64,000 nt of DNA from an uncultured Gammaproteobacteria bacterium (GCA_913060495.1 CAJXRP010000002.1:1-64000); one strand, 5' to 3'. Numbered from the stretch's first letter, positions 46,984-57,416 are shown. The notes: generated by a model not told the origin, from the sequence alone. Translations and numbers: made by a program.

Positions 46984-48516
46984 CTATCGTTTTTCTCTAG
47001 CTTGCAACGCCAATCGAACTTGATTCGCATCACTGAAAATTAATCTACTGCCGCACACATCTTGATAAGTCTCGTGCCCTTTACCCGCGACCAAAACCAC
47101 GTCTCCTGATTTCGCATTCGCGATCGCATAATCTATCGCCTTCTCTCTATCTCGCTCGATAAACGCCTCTTCGGGCCTGCTCATGCCGCTGAGGATATGC
47201 TGAACAATGTCATCACCCTCTTCATTGCGAGGGTTATCGTCTGCGATAATCAAACGGTCTGCGAAGGCCTCAGCAATCTCACCCATGATGGGCCGCTTAC
47301 CCTTATCTCGATTGCCACCACAGCCAAACACGCACCAAATATCTCCGCTGAAGTGATCTCTAAGCCCCTTCAAGGCGCTACGCAGACCATCAGGAGTGTG
47401 GGCATAATCAACCACGGCGGTTATCTCTTCGCTACTTCCAATAATTTCCATGCGGCCATCAACCGAACTTAGCCCCGATACAAGCTCGCACAACTGCTCG
47501 ATATCAACGTCTTTTTTCTTCGGGAGATAATTGATTAGCGTGGTAATCACCGCTAATAAGTTACTCACATTGAAGTAACCAAACAGCTTCCCCCTCACGA
47601 TGCCGGAACCAATCGGAGTTACAATTCGCGCCTCAAATCCTTGCCGGGTTAACGACAAAGACTCGGCATACACAGTCGCTGCAGAATTTTTAAGACTGTA
47701 GGTACACACATCCACACTCGGTGCTATGGCGTTTATAACCGACAAAGCATAGGGATCATCAAGATTTACAATCGCCCGACTTAATCCCTCGCTAGCAAAT
47801 AGTTTTTTCTTGTTGTTGCCGTATTCTTCCATGCTTTGATGGTAGTCGAGGTGGTCACGCGTGAGATTCGTAAATATCGCCGTATCAAACCTAACTGCCT
47901 TTACGCGTTTTTGATGCAGGCCAACAGAAGAAACCTCCATCACAACAGGATCGATTCCATCCTGAGCCATCTCTGCCAAAGCCATCTGCGTGAAGACAGG
48001 GTCTGGAGTTGTTAGTTGAGTTTCTTTTAACTCGCCGTAAATCCCATAGCCTAGGGTTCCCATCGTTCCGCAACTAAAACCTGAATCAGCAAGTGCTTGT
48101 GCAATGAATTGACTGCAACTAGTCTTGCCGTTGGTGCCGGTAATACCTATGACGCTCAATCGTCGACTCGGATGCGAATAGAATCTGGAAGCTATCTCAC
48201 CCAGTTTGGCAGATAAATTATCAACAGCTATGACAGCAACATCACCGACAAGCCGAACACCCTGCCATTTACCTCCGGACTCTGCCAATACTGCAGCAAC
48301 GCCCAACTCAACTGCCGCATCGATGTACTCTCGCGCATCGTGATTGTTACCGAAACAGGCAAGAAATAGATCGCCCTTTTGCAACAAGCGACTGTCCATT
48401 TGAATGCCAGTGGCAATTACATTCACAGCCTGAGGAACTGGGTCGGGCAAGTTAACCAGACCATTGATCAGGTCGAGCAAGACACCGTTTGAATTCAGTT
48501 GTTCTGCCGTATTCAT
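46984..48516 (-). CDS. murE: UDP-MurNAc-L-Ala-D-Glu--meso-diaminopimelate ligase
   Basis: This ligase adds the third amino acid of the stem peptide. The 510 residues have the P-loop VIGITGTNGKTSCSQFIAQ (about 122) and NLTRDHLDYHQSMEEYG (about 214). The DNPR motif in ADDNPRNEEGDDIVQ (about 433) selects meso-diaminopimelate rather than lysine, so the wall is the standard Gram-negative type. It begins immediately after the ftsI stop. The length is near the E. coli enzyme (495). Confidence 0.98.
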   Translation of the reverse strand: MNTAEQLNSNGVLLDLINGLVNLPDPVPQAVNVIATGIQMDSRLLQKGDLFLACFGNNHDAREYIDAAVELGVAAVLAESGGKWQGVRLVGDVAVIAVDNLSAKLGEIASRFYSHPSRRLSVIGITGTNGKTSCSQFIAQALADSGFSCGTMGTLGYGIYGELKETQLTTPDPVFTQMALAEMAQDGIDPVVMEVSSVGLHQKRVKAVRFDTAIFTNLTRDHLDYHQSMEEYGNNKKKLFASEGLSRAIVNLDDPYALSVINAIAPSVDVCTYSLKNSAATVYAESLSLTRQGFEARIVTPIGSGIVRGKLFGYFNVSNLLAVITTLINYLPKKKDVDIEQLCELVSGLSSVDGRMEIIGSSEEITAVVDYAHTPDGLRSALKGLRDHFSGDIWCVFGCGGNRDKGKRPIMGEIAEAFADRLIIADDNPRNEEGDDIVQHILSGMSRPEEAFIERDREKAIDYAIANAKSGDVVLVAGKGHETYQDVCGSRLIFSDANQVRLALQAREKR

Positions 48517-48517
48517 T

Positions 48518-50245
48518 TTAGAGCGAGCTCAACTCTTTGGATGCGTCTTCCGGCAAATCGTCCGGAGCGATGTTCAAAATTCTCATAGCGCCAGACGCCA
48601 CCCTAGAAAATACTGGCGCCGCAACTTGACCACCGTAGTGCTCATCGCCCTTAGGTTCATAGACGATAACCACGATAACTAGTTTCGGATCACTCGCAGG
48701 CGCAAGACCAACGAAAAGCGAATTGTGTACGTTTTCTTCGTAGCCGTATTTTCCAACTACGTGCACGGTTCCAGTTTTACCCGCAACCTTATAGAAAGGG
48801 ACTCTAGCATCGCGAGCCGATCCACCACGTTCAGGGTCGACAACTGTTTCCAGCATCGCTAACACCTGATTACTAATCGTCTTGTCGATAACTTGTTCTC
48901 TTGGTAAAGCCTGCAGACTAGCCTCATCTAATTTTAATAAGGACACTGGCTTCCTAATGCCGTCATCGGCAAGCACAGAATATGCCTGCGCCAGTTGCAA
49001 CGCTGTTGTTGAGAGACCATAGCCAAACGAAAAAGTTGCAGTTTCAATGCGACTCCAACTTCGATGGTTTGGTAACACGCCGCCCTGCTCGCCGGGAAAG
49101 CCTGTACCGGACACCTGACCCATACCTACACGTTCCAAAACATTGCGAATTGAATCGGGCCCAATTTCGAAAGCAATTTTTGTCGCACCAATGTTGCTGG
49201 ACTTGGTAATAACTCTAGTGAGATCCAATGTGCCAAAATTCAGAATATCCTGAACTTCTTTGCCATTAACCATCATCCAGCCGGGGCTTGTCTCTATCAC
49301 TGTGTCTGGCGTATACAGACCAGATTCCAATGCAGCAGTCACCGTAAAGGCCTTGATCGGGGATCCTGGCTCGAATACATCGGTAATTGCGCGATTACGC
49401 AACACACTGAAATCATTGAGATTTCCACGGTTGTGCGGATTATAGGAAGGCTGATTCGCCATTGCCAAAACTTCGCCGGTATCTACATCCAACACCACGA
49501 TAGAGGCAGACTTCGCGCGACGGGTAACAAATTCTTCCTTCAGCTCTTTGTAGGCCAAGTTTTGCAGACGGAAGTCGATGCTCAGCTCAAGGTTCTTGCC
49601 CGGCTGCGCCGTTTGGATAGTATTTAACTCTTCGATGATGTGGCCACGTCTGTCTTTTATTACCTGCCGTCTACCAGGCACACCCTTGAGCCACTCATCA
49701 TAAGTAAGCTCCAATCCTTCCTGTCCGACATCATCAACATTACTGAAACCTACTAGATGAGCCGCCACTTCACCCTGCGGGTAGAATCTTTGGTATTCCT
49801 GTTGCCCGTACACCCCATCGATATCCAGATCTAAAATTCTCTCCGCCTCTGCTGGTGCCAGCCGTCTTTTTACATAGAGGAATTCTCGGCTCCCGTTTCT
49901 CTCTATCGAAGCGAGCAGAGAATCAGTATCCAACCCTAACTCAACTGCTAAGCGGGCTATTTCGGAATGTTGAGCACCAATTTCCTGAGGGTTTACCCAA
50001 ATCGATTTGACCGGCGAACTCACCGCTAATGGCTCACCATTTCTATCAGTGATTACACCTCGATTCGCGACCAGCGGTACCGTGCGGATCGTTCGAGCGT
50101 CACCCTGACTCTGCAAAAAATCACGCTCAACGATGTGCAATGCGCTTACCTTCCAACCAATGGCGAGAACGCACAAAAACATGGCGAATAGCACTAGGTA
50201 CAGTCGCCACTGTTCTATGAATGAAGCTAGTTTAGCGCTGCTCAT
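48518..50245 (-). CDS. ftsI: Septal transpeptidase FtsI (PBP3)
   Basis: This class B penicillin-binding protein cross-links septal peptidoglycan. The 575 residues begin with a short cytosolic tail and one membrane helix (about 14-32: LYLVLFAMFLCVLAIGW). Next is the non-catalytic pedestal domain with NRGVITDRNGEPLAVSSPV. Catalytic motifs are SPIK in FEPGSPIKAFTV (about 292-295), SSN in TKSSNIGATKI (about 347), and KTGT in VAGKTGTVHVVG (about 485). It overlaps the ftsL 3' end by 14 bases. It pairs with FtsW. Confidence 0.98.
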   Translation of the reverse strand: MSSAKLASFIEQWRLYLVLFAMFLCVLAIGWKVSALHIVERDFLQSQGDARTIRTVPLVANRGVITDRNGEPLAVSSPVKSIWVNPQEIGAQHSEIARLAVELGLDTDSLLASIERNGSREFLYVKRRLAPAEAERILDLDIDGVYGQQEYQRFYPQGEVAAHLVGFSNVDDVGQEGLELTYDEWLKGVPGRRQVIKDRRGHIIEELNTIQTAQPGKNLELSIDFRLQNLAYKELKEEFVTRRAKSASIVVLDVDTGEVLAMANQPSYNPHNRGNLNDFSVLRNRAITDVFEPGSPIKAFTVTAALESGLYTPDTVIETSPGWMMVNGKEVQDILNFGTLDLTRVITKSSNIGATKIAFEIGPDSIRNVLERVGMGQVSGTGFPGEQGGVLPNHRSWSRIETATFSFGYGLSTTALQLAQAYSVLADDGIRKPVSLLKLDEASLQALPREQVIDKTISNQVLAMLETVVDPERGGSARDARVPFYKVAGKTGTVHVVGKYGYEENVHNSLFVGLAPASDPKLVIVVIVYEPKGDEHYGGQVAAPVFSRVASGAMRILNIAPDDLPEDASKELSSL

Positions 50246-50585
50246 GATCCACCATTACGATTTTGGCTATATCAGGCACTTCCATCTGCAACTGCTCGAA
50301 AGCCTTCTGCTCTATTCGACCCTCAACACCGAATGTACTCTGCTCTATTAAAAGCTGACCCCACTCAACTTCTAGGTCGTTAGCTTGATCGCGCAGCACT
50401 TGAAGTTCATTGAAGGCAAATCGATTTTCATGGGTGGTAGCTACTACCGATAAGCCAGCGCCGAGCACAAGGGTCAGTGCGGCAAATAGAGCGAGGGCGC
50501 CTCGATTCTTAACACCCACCCACTCTAAGACAGAGAGTTCTTTCGATACTCTTTTGCTCGTATTTTTATTATTTTTTACGCTCAT
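50232..50585 (-). CDS. ftsL: Cell division protein FtsL
   Basis: This short bitopic divisome protein works with FtsB and FtsQ. The 117 residues have a basic N-terminal cytosolic tail, one membrane helix (about 30-49: ALALFAALTLVLGAGLSVVA), and a periplasmic leucine-zipper-like coiled coil (NELQVLRDQANDLEVEWGQLLIEQS), followed by EGRIEQKAFEQLQMEVPD, a typical FtsL ending. Sequence conservation in this family is low, so position between rsmH and ftsI and the topology carry the call. Confidence 0.93.
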   Translation of the reverse strand: MSVKNNKNTSKRVSKELSVLEWVGVKNRGALALFAALTLVLGAGLSVVATTHENRFAFNELQVLRDQANDLEVEWGQLLIEQSTFGVEGRIEQKAFEQLQMEVPDIAKIVMVDHEQR

Positions 50586-50607
50586 GTCTCACCACTATCG
50601 AGTATTG

Positions 50608-51546
50608 CTATTGGGCGATCTTTTCTGCCACTCGCATTACCGCGCTTCTTGACCTAGGGTTTCGGTCTACTTCGAGCGCACTAGCCTTGATTCTCTTTCC
50701 TATCGGATTCAATTTCGGACTTAACATATCCTGAGATATCGGCAGGCCTCTTGGGTAACTATCTCCCTTAGCCTGCTTAGCGATAAACCTCTTAACCATT
50801 CGGTCCTCCAGTGAGTGGAAGCTAATAACTACAAGCCTTCCTCCCACCTTAAGCATCTTCAACGCTTGCTCTAAGCCTTTTTCCAATTCGCCCAGCTCGT
50901 CGTTGATAAAAATCCGTATTCCTTGAAACGCTCTCGTAGCAGGATGCTTATCACGCTCCCATGCTGGATTCGCCTCTTTGATAATCTCCGCAAGCTCACC
51001 AGTTGTCGTAATACGCTTCTCTGCTCGCTCTAGAATGACGCGACGCGCCATTCGCCTAGAGTGTCGCTCCTCACCGTACTGGTACAACACATCAGCAATT
51101 TCAGCTTCTTCTGCACTATTGATCCATTGCTCTGCGCTTTGTCCCGCCTCCGGGTTCATGCGCATATCGAGCGGACCATCCCGCAGAAAACTAAAGCCTC
51201 TTTCTGCGTTATCTAGCTGCGGAGAGGAAACACCCAGATCAAACAAGATGCCATCAACTCCATCATCAAGCCCTCTGGCAATTAACTCCGCCTCTATGTC
51301 ACCGAATGGGGCGTGAGCAATCTGCAAGCGCTCATCCTGCTCTCTGATTTGGTTCGCAACTTCGATAGCCTCAGGGTCTTTGTCGAAAATGATAACGCTG
51401 CCCTTAGCGCCTAAGTTCTTGAGAATTAGTCGACTATGACCACCTCTACCAAATGTTGCGTCTACATAGATTCCATCTTTACGGATTGAAAGCGCATCGA
51501 TGGCTTCCTGCATCAATACCGTTTCGTGAGTCGACTCACCAGTCAT
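50608..51546 (-). CDS. rsmH: 16S rRNA (cytosine1402-N4)-methyltransferase RsmH
   Basis: This enzyme methylates N4 of C1402 in the ribosomal P site; RsmI (52754-53611) methylates the 2'-OH of the same nucleotide. The 312 residues include HETVLMQEAIDALSIRKDGIYVDATFGRGGHS at the start (SAM-binding), GILFDLGVSSPQLD (about 100), ERGFSFLRDGPLDMRMNP, and the C-terminal VISFHSLEDRMVKRF (about 239). It lies 9 bases after mraZ and 22 before ftsL. Confidence 0.98.
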   Translation of the reverse strand: MTGESTHETVLMQEAIDALSIRKDGIYVDATFGRGGHSRLILKNLGAKGSVIIFDKDPEAIEVANQIREQDERLQIAHAPFGDIEAELIARGLDDGVDGILFDLGVSSPQLDNAERGFSFLRDGPLDMRMNPEAGQSAEQWINSAEEAEIADVLYQYGEERHSRRMARRVILERAEKRITTTGELAEIIKEANPAWERDKHPATRAFQGIRIFINDELGELEKGLEQALKMLKVGGRLVVISFHSLEDRMVKRFIAKQAKGDSYPRGLPISQDMLSPKLNPIGKRIKASALEVDRNPRSRSAVMRVAEKIAQ

Positions 51547-51555
51547 AAATTCAAC

Positions 51556-52011
51556 CTAGAGCGCCAAAGACCGCAGTTTATCTGGCAACTCACCTTCCGT
51601 TGTCGATTCCGTTAACCATTGATCACGCTGCTGGTTCCAATTGTCTTGGCTCCATATCTCTAACTTCTTGCCTTGACCAATAAGACACACATGCTTTTCC
51701 AACTGCGCATATTGGCGCAGCTCTTGAGGGAGTAAAATACGACCGCTGCCGTCTAGCTCTAGATCATTGGCATGACCGATAAGCAGGTGTTTGACACGCT
51801 GAGACATTGGATCGAAACTGGAAAGGGCTTCTATTTGACGTTCAATTTGCTCCCACTCGGAAAGTGGATAGAGCAAAAGACAACGATGGTTTGTGTCGAT
51901 AGTAACTACCAGATGCCCCGAGCAATTCTCTATGAGCTGCTCACGGTAACGCGCTGGCATAGCCATGCGACCTTTTGCATCGAGATTGATAGTATTTATG
52001 CCGCGAAACAC
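51556..52011 (-). CDS. mraZ: Transcriptional regulator MraZ
   Basis: This regulator is the first gene of the dcw cluster. In E. coli it forms rings and represses its own promoter. The 151 residues contain two AbrB-like domains, each with the DxxxR motif: LDAKGRMAMPARYRE (about 10) and LDGSGRILLPQELRQ (about 84). A set of repeats at 10-base intervals just upstream matches its expected binding pattern. Confidence 0.98.
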   Translation of the reverse strand: MFRGINTINLDAKGRMAMPARYREQLIENCSGHLVVTIDTNHRCLLLYPLSEWEQIERQIEALSSFDPMSQRVKHLLIGHANDLELDGSGRILLPQELRQYAQLEKHVCLIGQGKKLEIWSQDNWNQQRDQWLTESTTEGELPDKLRSLAL

Positions 52012-52067
52012 GTGTTGTCCCCATTAGTAGTGGAAGTAGTGCTGGAGAGGGGATTGATTCCTTCAAT

Positions 52068-52102
52068 TCCCACAAATCAACAATATTTGCCACTTTTCGC
52101 CA
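52068..52102 (-). promoter_or_regulatory. MraZ-binding repeats (MraZ box)
   Basis: On the minus strand TGGCG, TGGCA, TGTTG and TGGGA occur at exactly 10-base intervals (52098-52102, 52088-52092, 52078-52082, 52068-52072). E. coli MraZ binds direct TGGGN repeats separated by five bases. The repeats lie between the -10 box and mraZ, where bound protein would block transcription, consistent with autorepression. Confidence 0.65.
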
Positions 52103-52111
52103 CAAAGCAAC

Positions 52112-52140
52112 ACTATAGAGGCACTATTGCGCCCGCGCAA
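52112..52140 (-). promoter_or_regulatory. Sigma-70 promoter of mraZ and the dcw operon
   Basis: TTGCGC (52135-52140) and TATAGT (52112-52117) are separated by exactly 17 bases on the minus strand, about 100 bases before the mraZ ATG. The MraZ repeats begin about 10 bases after the -10 box. This is probably the main promoter for the whole cluster down to ftsZ. Confidence 0.65.
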
Positions 52141-52320
52141 GCCTTATTTGCCTGATATGTATAGGGAAAGTGCGGGATCTTGTCGCTAAAAGTGGGGAAA
52201 ACGTAGCTAAATGACAGAAATAGGATTTGATATTTTGAGCAAATACAGCTCAATAGCGATCTTAGTTAAAGTAAACTATTAAGAAACTTTAGGAGTTTTT
52301 GCAGTAGTGGGGAAAAAAAG

Positions 52321-52701
52321 CGAGCCAGCCTATAAGCCGGGTTCTGTCGAGGACAATTATTCATCTACGATCTGTGTCACCACAGATCTTTAGCGGCCTA
52401 CCCGAATCCAATGCGAGCAGCATCTGTGGATTCCTATTTGGCCTTGCTCCGAGTGGGGTTTACCTTGCCACGAACTGTTACCAGTCGTGCGGTGCGCTCT
52501 TACCGCACCATTTCACCCTTACCCCCTAACCCGAAAGCTCTGAGGCGGTTTACTTTCTGCTGCACTGGCCGTGGGTTTACACCCCCCAGGAGTTACCTGG
52601 CACCCTGCTCTATGGAGCCCGGACTTTCCTCTGTCGATTTCCTCGTAAATCGATAGTCGATAAACGAAGAGCTAAAGACAGCAATTGCCCGGCTGACTCG
52701 G
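52321..52701 (-). ncRNA. rnpB: RNase P RNA (bacterial type A)
   Basis: This catalytic RNA matures tRNA 5' ends. On the minus strand the conserved 5' core GAGGAAAGTCCGGGCTCC is followed by GGTGCCAGGTAACTCCTGGG and CAGTGCAGCAGAAAG. The 3' core ACAGAACCCGGCTTATAGG closes it. The first bases GAGTCAGCC pair with the last GGCTGGCTC to form helix P1, which sets the ends. Length is about 380 nucleotides, as in other gammaproteobacteria. A T run follows the 3' end. It lies between rsmI and mraZ, as in Pseudomonas. Confidence 0.97.
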
Positions 52702-52706
52702 AGCGA

Positions 52707-52735
52707 AGACTAAAGGAGAAACTCACCGGTTACAA
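52707..52735 (-). promoter_or_regulatory. Promoter of rnpB
   Basis: TTGTAA (52730-52735) and TAGTCT (52707-52712) are 17 bases apart on the minus strand, placing the transcript start a few bases before helix P1. The -35 box is good and the -10 box fair. Position relative to the RNA 5' end supports it. Confidence 0.55.
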
Positions 52736-52753
52736 CTGATATTCGTTAACAGA

Positions 52754-53611
52754 CTATTCCTCGCTCTCGGCAAGCTCCTTCAATGCCGCCTCATAGAGCA
52801 AGTTTTTCCGCGCACCACTTATCTTGCTTGCTAGACTTACAGCCTTCTTCATCGAAACTTCTGACTTCAACAAGCGCACAATATCCATGGCCCGCTCATG
52901 CTTGCGCGCCTCCTCAAGCTGCTCATCACTGCCCGCTACTATGACGACGAATTCACCCTTCTGTTGATTTGCATCGCCGCCAAGCCATTCAATACATTCC
53001 GCCGCCGTGCCGAGAAAATGCGACTCGAAGCGCTTAGTCAATTCTCGGCCGATAAATATCAAACGCTGCTCTTCGAATGCGGCGCTCATATCCATAAGAC
53101 TTTCCATGATTCTGTGAGTCGACTCATAGAACACCATAGTGCGCTGCTCATCAGACAAACCCGACAACCTTTTCTGCCGCGCTGTCGCCTTGCTGGGAAG
53201 AAAACCTTCGAAAGTAAACCTATCTGTAGCGAGCCCAGAAACACTTAGCGCTGACACTAGCGCACTCGCCCCTGGTATAGGAATAACAGTGAGATTTTTC
53301 TGGCGCGCCAAGCTAACAAGCCTGTAACCAGGGTCTGATATCAGCGGTGTTCCAGCATCCGATATCAACGCTATCGAGCTACCGGATTCCAGTTTATCAA
53401 GGATACGATTTATAGCGCTGTCTGCAGAAAAATCGTGGTGAGAAACCACTGGAGTGTCGACCTGTATACTCTGCAGCAGCTTTTGACTGTGACGAGTATC
53501 TTCTGCCGCGATTAGGTCTACGGCATTTAGAATTTCAATTGCTCTTCTGGAAATATCATCCAGATTCCCAATAGGCGTAGCGACAATATATAGCGTACCG
53601 GAATCACTCAT
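52754..53611 (-). CDS. rsmI: 16S rRNA (cytidine1402-2'-O)-methyltransferase RsmI
   Basis: This SAM-dependent enzyme of the tetrapyrrole methylase fold methylates the 2'-O of C1402. The 285 residues have TLYIVATPIGNLDDISRRA at the start, LIAAEDTRHSQKLLQ (about 33), ALISDAGTPLISDPGYRLV (about 79-97) and PIPGASALVSALSVSGL. The C-terminal part is helical. It is divergent from lpoA and upstream of rnpB in the same direction. Its partner enzyme RsmH lies within 3 kb. Confidence 0.98.
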   Translation of the reverse strand: MSDSGTLYIVATPIGNLDDISRRAIEILNAVDLIAAEDTRHSQKLLQSIQVDTPVVSHHDFSADSAINRILDKLESGSSIALISDAGTPLISDPGYRLVSLARQKNLTVIPIPGASALVSALSVSGLATDRFTFEGFLPSKATARQKRLSGLSDEQRTMVFYESTHRIMESLMDMSAAFEEQRLIFIGRELTKRFESHFLGTAAECIEWLGGDANQQKGEFVVIVAGSDEQLEEARKHERAMDIVRLLKSEVSMKKAVSLASKISGARKNLLYEAALKELAESEE

Positions 53612-53754
53612 TGGCTAAGTTTCTCAATCAACTTATCTCTTTGGCAGGAATCATTTGGGGAACTACTATAGCGAATAAATTGCTGTACCAAGTGAACTGT
53701 ATTAGTCTTTAAAAACTAGCGCACAACTTAGCAGACAAAGCCTCCGATACAAAG

Positions 53755-55605
53755 ATGAAATTAGCCAGCACATACCGTGCGCAATTCTTAATAACACTGC
53801 TGCTAGTCGTATTGCAGGCATGCTCTTCGTCTACAAATCCACCAGAACAGTCAGCCCCAACCATTGATGCGCAAACAGCCTCCATCGACGAGCTGGTTCG
53901 AGCGGCAAACAACAGTAACGGCCTGGAATCTACCGAATTACGTCTGCTCGCGCTGGAAGCGCTAATAAATAATGAACTCCTAGACCGAGCCCAGAGACAA
54001 TCCAATCTCCTTGATGATCTGACAGACTATCCTGAGCAGATTCAAATTCGCGCCCTATTACTTAAAGCCCAGCTTGCTTTGCTTGCCGATCGATCCGCAG
54101 AGACGATCAACATTCTCGCGCAGGCCGACGAGATTGGCTTGGAAGGACGCCCCGATTTGCGACGAGGCTACCTACTTACACTGGGCCAGGCCTATCAGGT
54201 AAGTGGGCAATACGAGCGCGCTCTAGCCACATACTTACAGCTCGGGGAAACAGATGAGAATAACCCAAGCCCGAACTCCAATGTGCACGATGAAATTTGG
54301 GACGCCATAAATCGCTTCTCCCCTACGCAGCTCGATAATTTTGCGAGTACGGCAAATAGCTATCAGTCACGGGGATGGGTCGAACTTGCACGCGTCGTCA
54401 CATCCGAACAATACAGCATTCGCTCCCAGCTAGATGCTATCAACCAATGGCGCAGAATATGGAGCCAGCATCCCGCCGCTAGGCAGCTGCCTCTGCAACT
54501 GCAAAAGCTAACGCAGACTTGGGAACAGCGACCGAAACACATCGCACTCATACTGCCATTGCAAGATTCTGCCGGAAGGGCAATTCAGGAAGGCTTTCTA
54601 AGTGCCTACTATGCAGCTCTCGACGTCTCTCGCGATGTGCCTAAGATCTCTGTATTCGATAGCAGCAATCAAACCAGCATCTACCCAATCTACGATGCCG
54701 CCGTCGCCAGTGGTGCCGACCTCATAATCGGGCCACTCTACAAACAGCTAGTCAATCAACTGCAACAACTAGATGAATTGCCGGTGCCTACCCTCGCCCT
54801 CAATTATGCCGATGCAAGCAGCAGTATTTCAAAAAATCTCACGCAATTTGGGCTCGCCCCAGAAGACGAAATCGAACAGGTAGTCAATTTAGCCTGGCAA
54901 GCCGGACACAGGAATGCCGCGATAATCACTCCTCAATCTAGCGATTATCAGCGCCTGCAACAGGCCTTCATCAACGGTTGGACTGGTGTAGGGGGCAATT
55001 TAGTTTCACAGTCGACGTACACCGGAGACAATGACTACGCTGATGTTATAAAACGACTGATGGCCATCGATTCCAGTGAACTACGCAGAGACCGAATAGT
55101 TCAACTACTACCAAGGGCTAGCGTAGAATTCACGCCGCGACGCCGAGGCGATATCGACTTTATTTTCCTCATAGCAAACCCAAGAGAGGGTCGGCAAATT
55201 AAACCCACCCTCGCCTTCTATTTCGCGGGCGACATACCCGTCTATGCCTTGCCTTCCATTTATGATGGCCTCGACAATCAAAGTGCGAATCAGGATCTGA
55301 ACGGAATTGTATTTACAGATGCGCCTTGGATATTGAGCAATTACGATCCCTTAAAACCCAATGCTGCATCAAGCCTGCGGCCTGCTCAGGGACCAGTGCA
55401 ACGCTTTCGAGCAATGGGCATAGATAGCTTTCGCCTATATTCACGCCTGCAACAATTTAGCGAGAAAGACATCACCTCGCTAACCGGCGCCACCGGTATC
55501 CTCAGCATAGATGGTAGCGGGCGCATTCACCGCCGCCTCGAAGTTGCCCGCTTTGTCGATGGCAGAGCCACATTGGAAGACAGTACAGACACCTCCTCAG
55601 ACTGA
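53755..55605 (+). CDS. lpoA: LpoA-type penicillin-binding protein activator (lipoprotein)
   Basis: This outer-membrane lipoprotein activates the transpeptidase of PBP1A from outside the wall. The 616 residues carry a lipoprotein signal peptide with lipobox LQAC (Cys23). Residues about 30-250 are TPR-like helical repeats. A periplasmic-binding-protein-like domain starts at about 262 (RPKHIALILPLQDSAGRAIQEGFLSAYY). It begins the lpoA-yraN-diaA-dolP run seen in many gammaproteobacteria. E. coli LpoA is 678 residues. Confidence 0.93.
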   Translation: MKLASTYRAQFLITLLLVVLQACSSSTNPPEQSAPTIDAQTASIDELVRAANNSNGLESTELRLLALEALINNELLDRAQRQSNLLDDLTDYPEQIQIRALLLKAQLALLADRSAETINILAQADEIGLEGRPDLRRGYLLTLGQAYQVSGQYERALATYLQLGETDENNPSPNSNVHDEIWDAINRFSPTQLDNFASTANSYQSRGWVELARVVTSEQYSIRSQLDAINQWRRIWSQHPAARQLPLQLQKLTQTWEQRPKHIALILPLQDSAGRAIQEGFLSAYYAALDVSRDVPKISVFDSSNQTSIYPIYDAAVASGADLIIGPLYKQLVNQLQQLDELPVPTLALNYADASSSISKNLTQFGLAPEDEIEQVVNLAWQAGHRNAAIITPQSSDYQRLQQAFINGWTGVGGNLVSQSTYTGDNDYADVIKRLMAIDSSELRRDRIVQLLPRASVEFTPRRRGDIDFIFLIANPREGRQIKPTLAFYFAGDIPVYALPSIYDGLDNQSANQDLNGIVFTDAPWILSNYDPLKPNAASSLRPAQGPVQRFRAMGIDSFRLYSRLQQFSEKDITSLTGATGILSIDGSGRIHRRLEVARFVDGRATLEDSTDTSSD

Positions 55606-55660
55606 GCGGCTCCCCAAAGGATTGGGCTGGCCCCACCAATTAGAGGCGGGTGGAGTACTC

Positions 55661-56053
55661 GTGCATTTTGGACGATTCAGCAATAGCCAGGCCTTTGGCA
55701 AAGAACAAGAATCGAAGGCAGAACGCTATCTTCAAGCCCAGGGCCTGAAGCTGCTCTGCAGGAACTATCGATCTCGCAATGGGGAGATCGATCTAATAAT
55801 GAGCGACTCCAATACTCTGGTATTCATAGAGGTTCGTTATCGCCGTAGCAAACAATTCGGCGGCGCAATAGATTCCGTAACCGCGGCTAAACAGAAAAGA
55901 ATTCGCCTGACTGCGGCGCAGTACCTCCAGTCTCATCCGCGGCTGCAATCCTGCGCCTGCCGCTTCGATGTGATCGGCTTAACTCACACACAGGCAGTGA
56001 CTGCTCATGCAGCGGAACTTCGCTTTGATTGGATTAAAAATGCTTTTTACTGA
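55661..56053 (+). CDS. yraN: YraN / UPF0102 nuclease-fold protein
   Basis: The 130-residue protein starts at a GTG with GGTGGAG about 5 bases upstream; the frame is open further upstream inside lpoA. It shows the restriction-endonuclease-like signature of the family: GKEQESKAERYLQAQGLKLL, NGEIDLIMSDSNTLVFIEVRYR (catalytic Glu-Asp-Glu pattern, about residues 43-65) and AAKQKRIRLTAAQYL. The cellular role is unclear; in some bacteria it is linked to DNA uptake or repair. It lies between lpoA and diaA. Confidence 0.9.
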   Translation: MHFGRFSNSQAFGKEQESKAERYLQAQGLKLLCRNYRSRNGEIDLIMSDSNTLVFIEVRYRRSKQFGGAIDSVTAAKQKRIRLTAAQYLQSHPRLQSCACRFDVIGLTHTQAVTAHAAELRFDWIKNAFY

Positions 56054-56200
56054 AACTTTACCCTACTATTTCCAGTCATATGCAAGGGCAAGCTGAAGAA
56101 ACAACCCCGAAACGGTAAATATTGACGCGCTAGCGGCCGATAGTTAAGAATACTTTTTATTTCACGAATTTGTTTCGCGAAACAACTCACAGGTAACTAT

Positions 56201-57396
<1,196 letters not shown>

Positions 57397-57416
57397 GAAC
57401 CGAATCCCAAGCCGAT

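Larger units (their letters stand above)
52012..52320. other. Control region upstream of mraZ, up to the end of rnpB
   Basis: The half nearer mraZ contains the mraZ promoter (52112-52140) and MraZ boxes (52068-52102). The half nearer rnpB (52150-52320) has no recognised element apart from the rnpB 3' poly-T end (minus strand, 52313-52319). AGTGGGG and GCGGGA strings on the plus strand near 52171-52197 resemble MraZ boxes but lack regular spacing. Confidence 0.6.

Noticed and set aside
46959..47033. Longer murF start inside murE
   Set aside because: The extra 25 residues are not MurF-like; the ATG at 46958 matches the family N-terminus.
55511..55660. Longer yraN frame overlapping the lpoA 3' end
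   Set aside because: The extra 50 residues are an out-of-frame reading of lpoA; a GTG with a good ribosome site lies after the lpoA stop.
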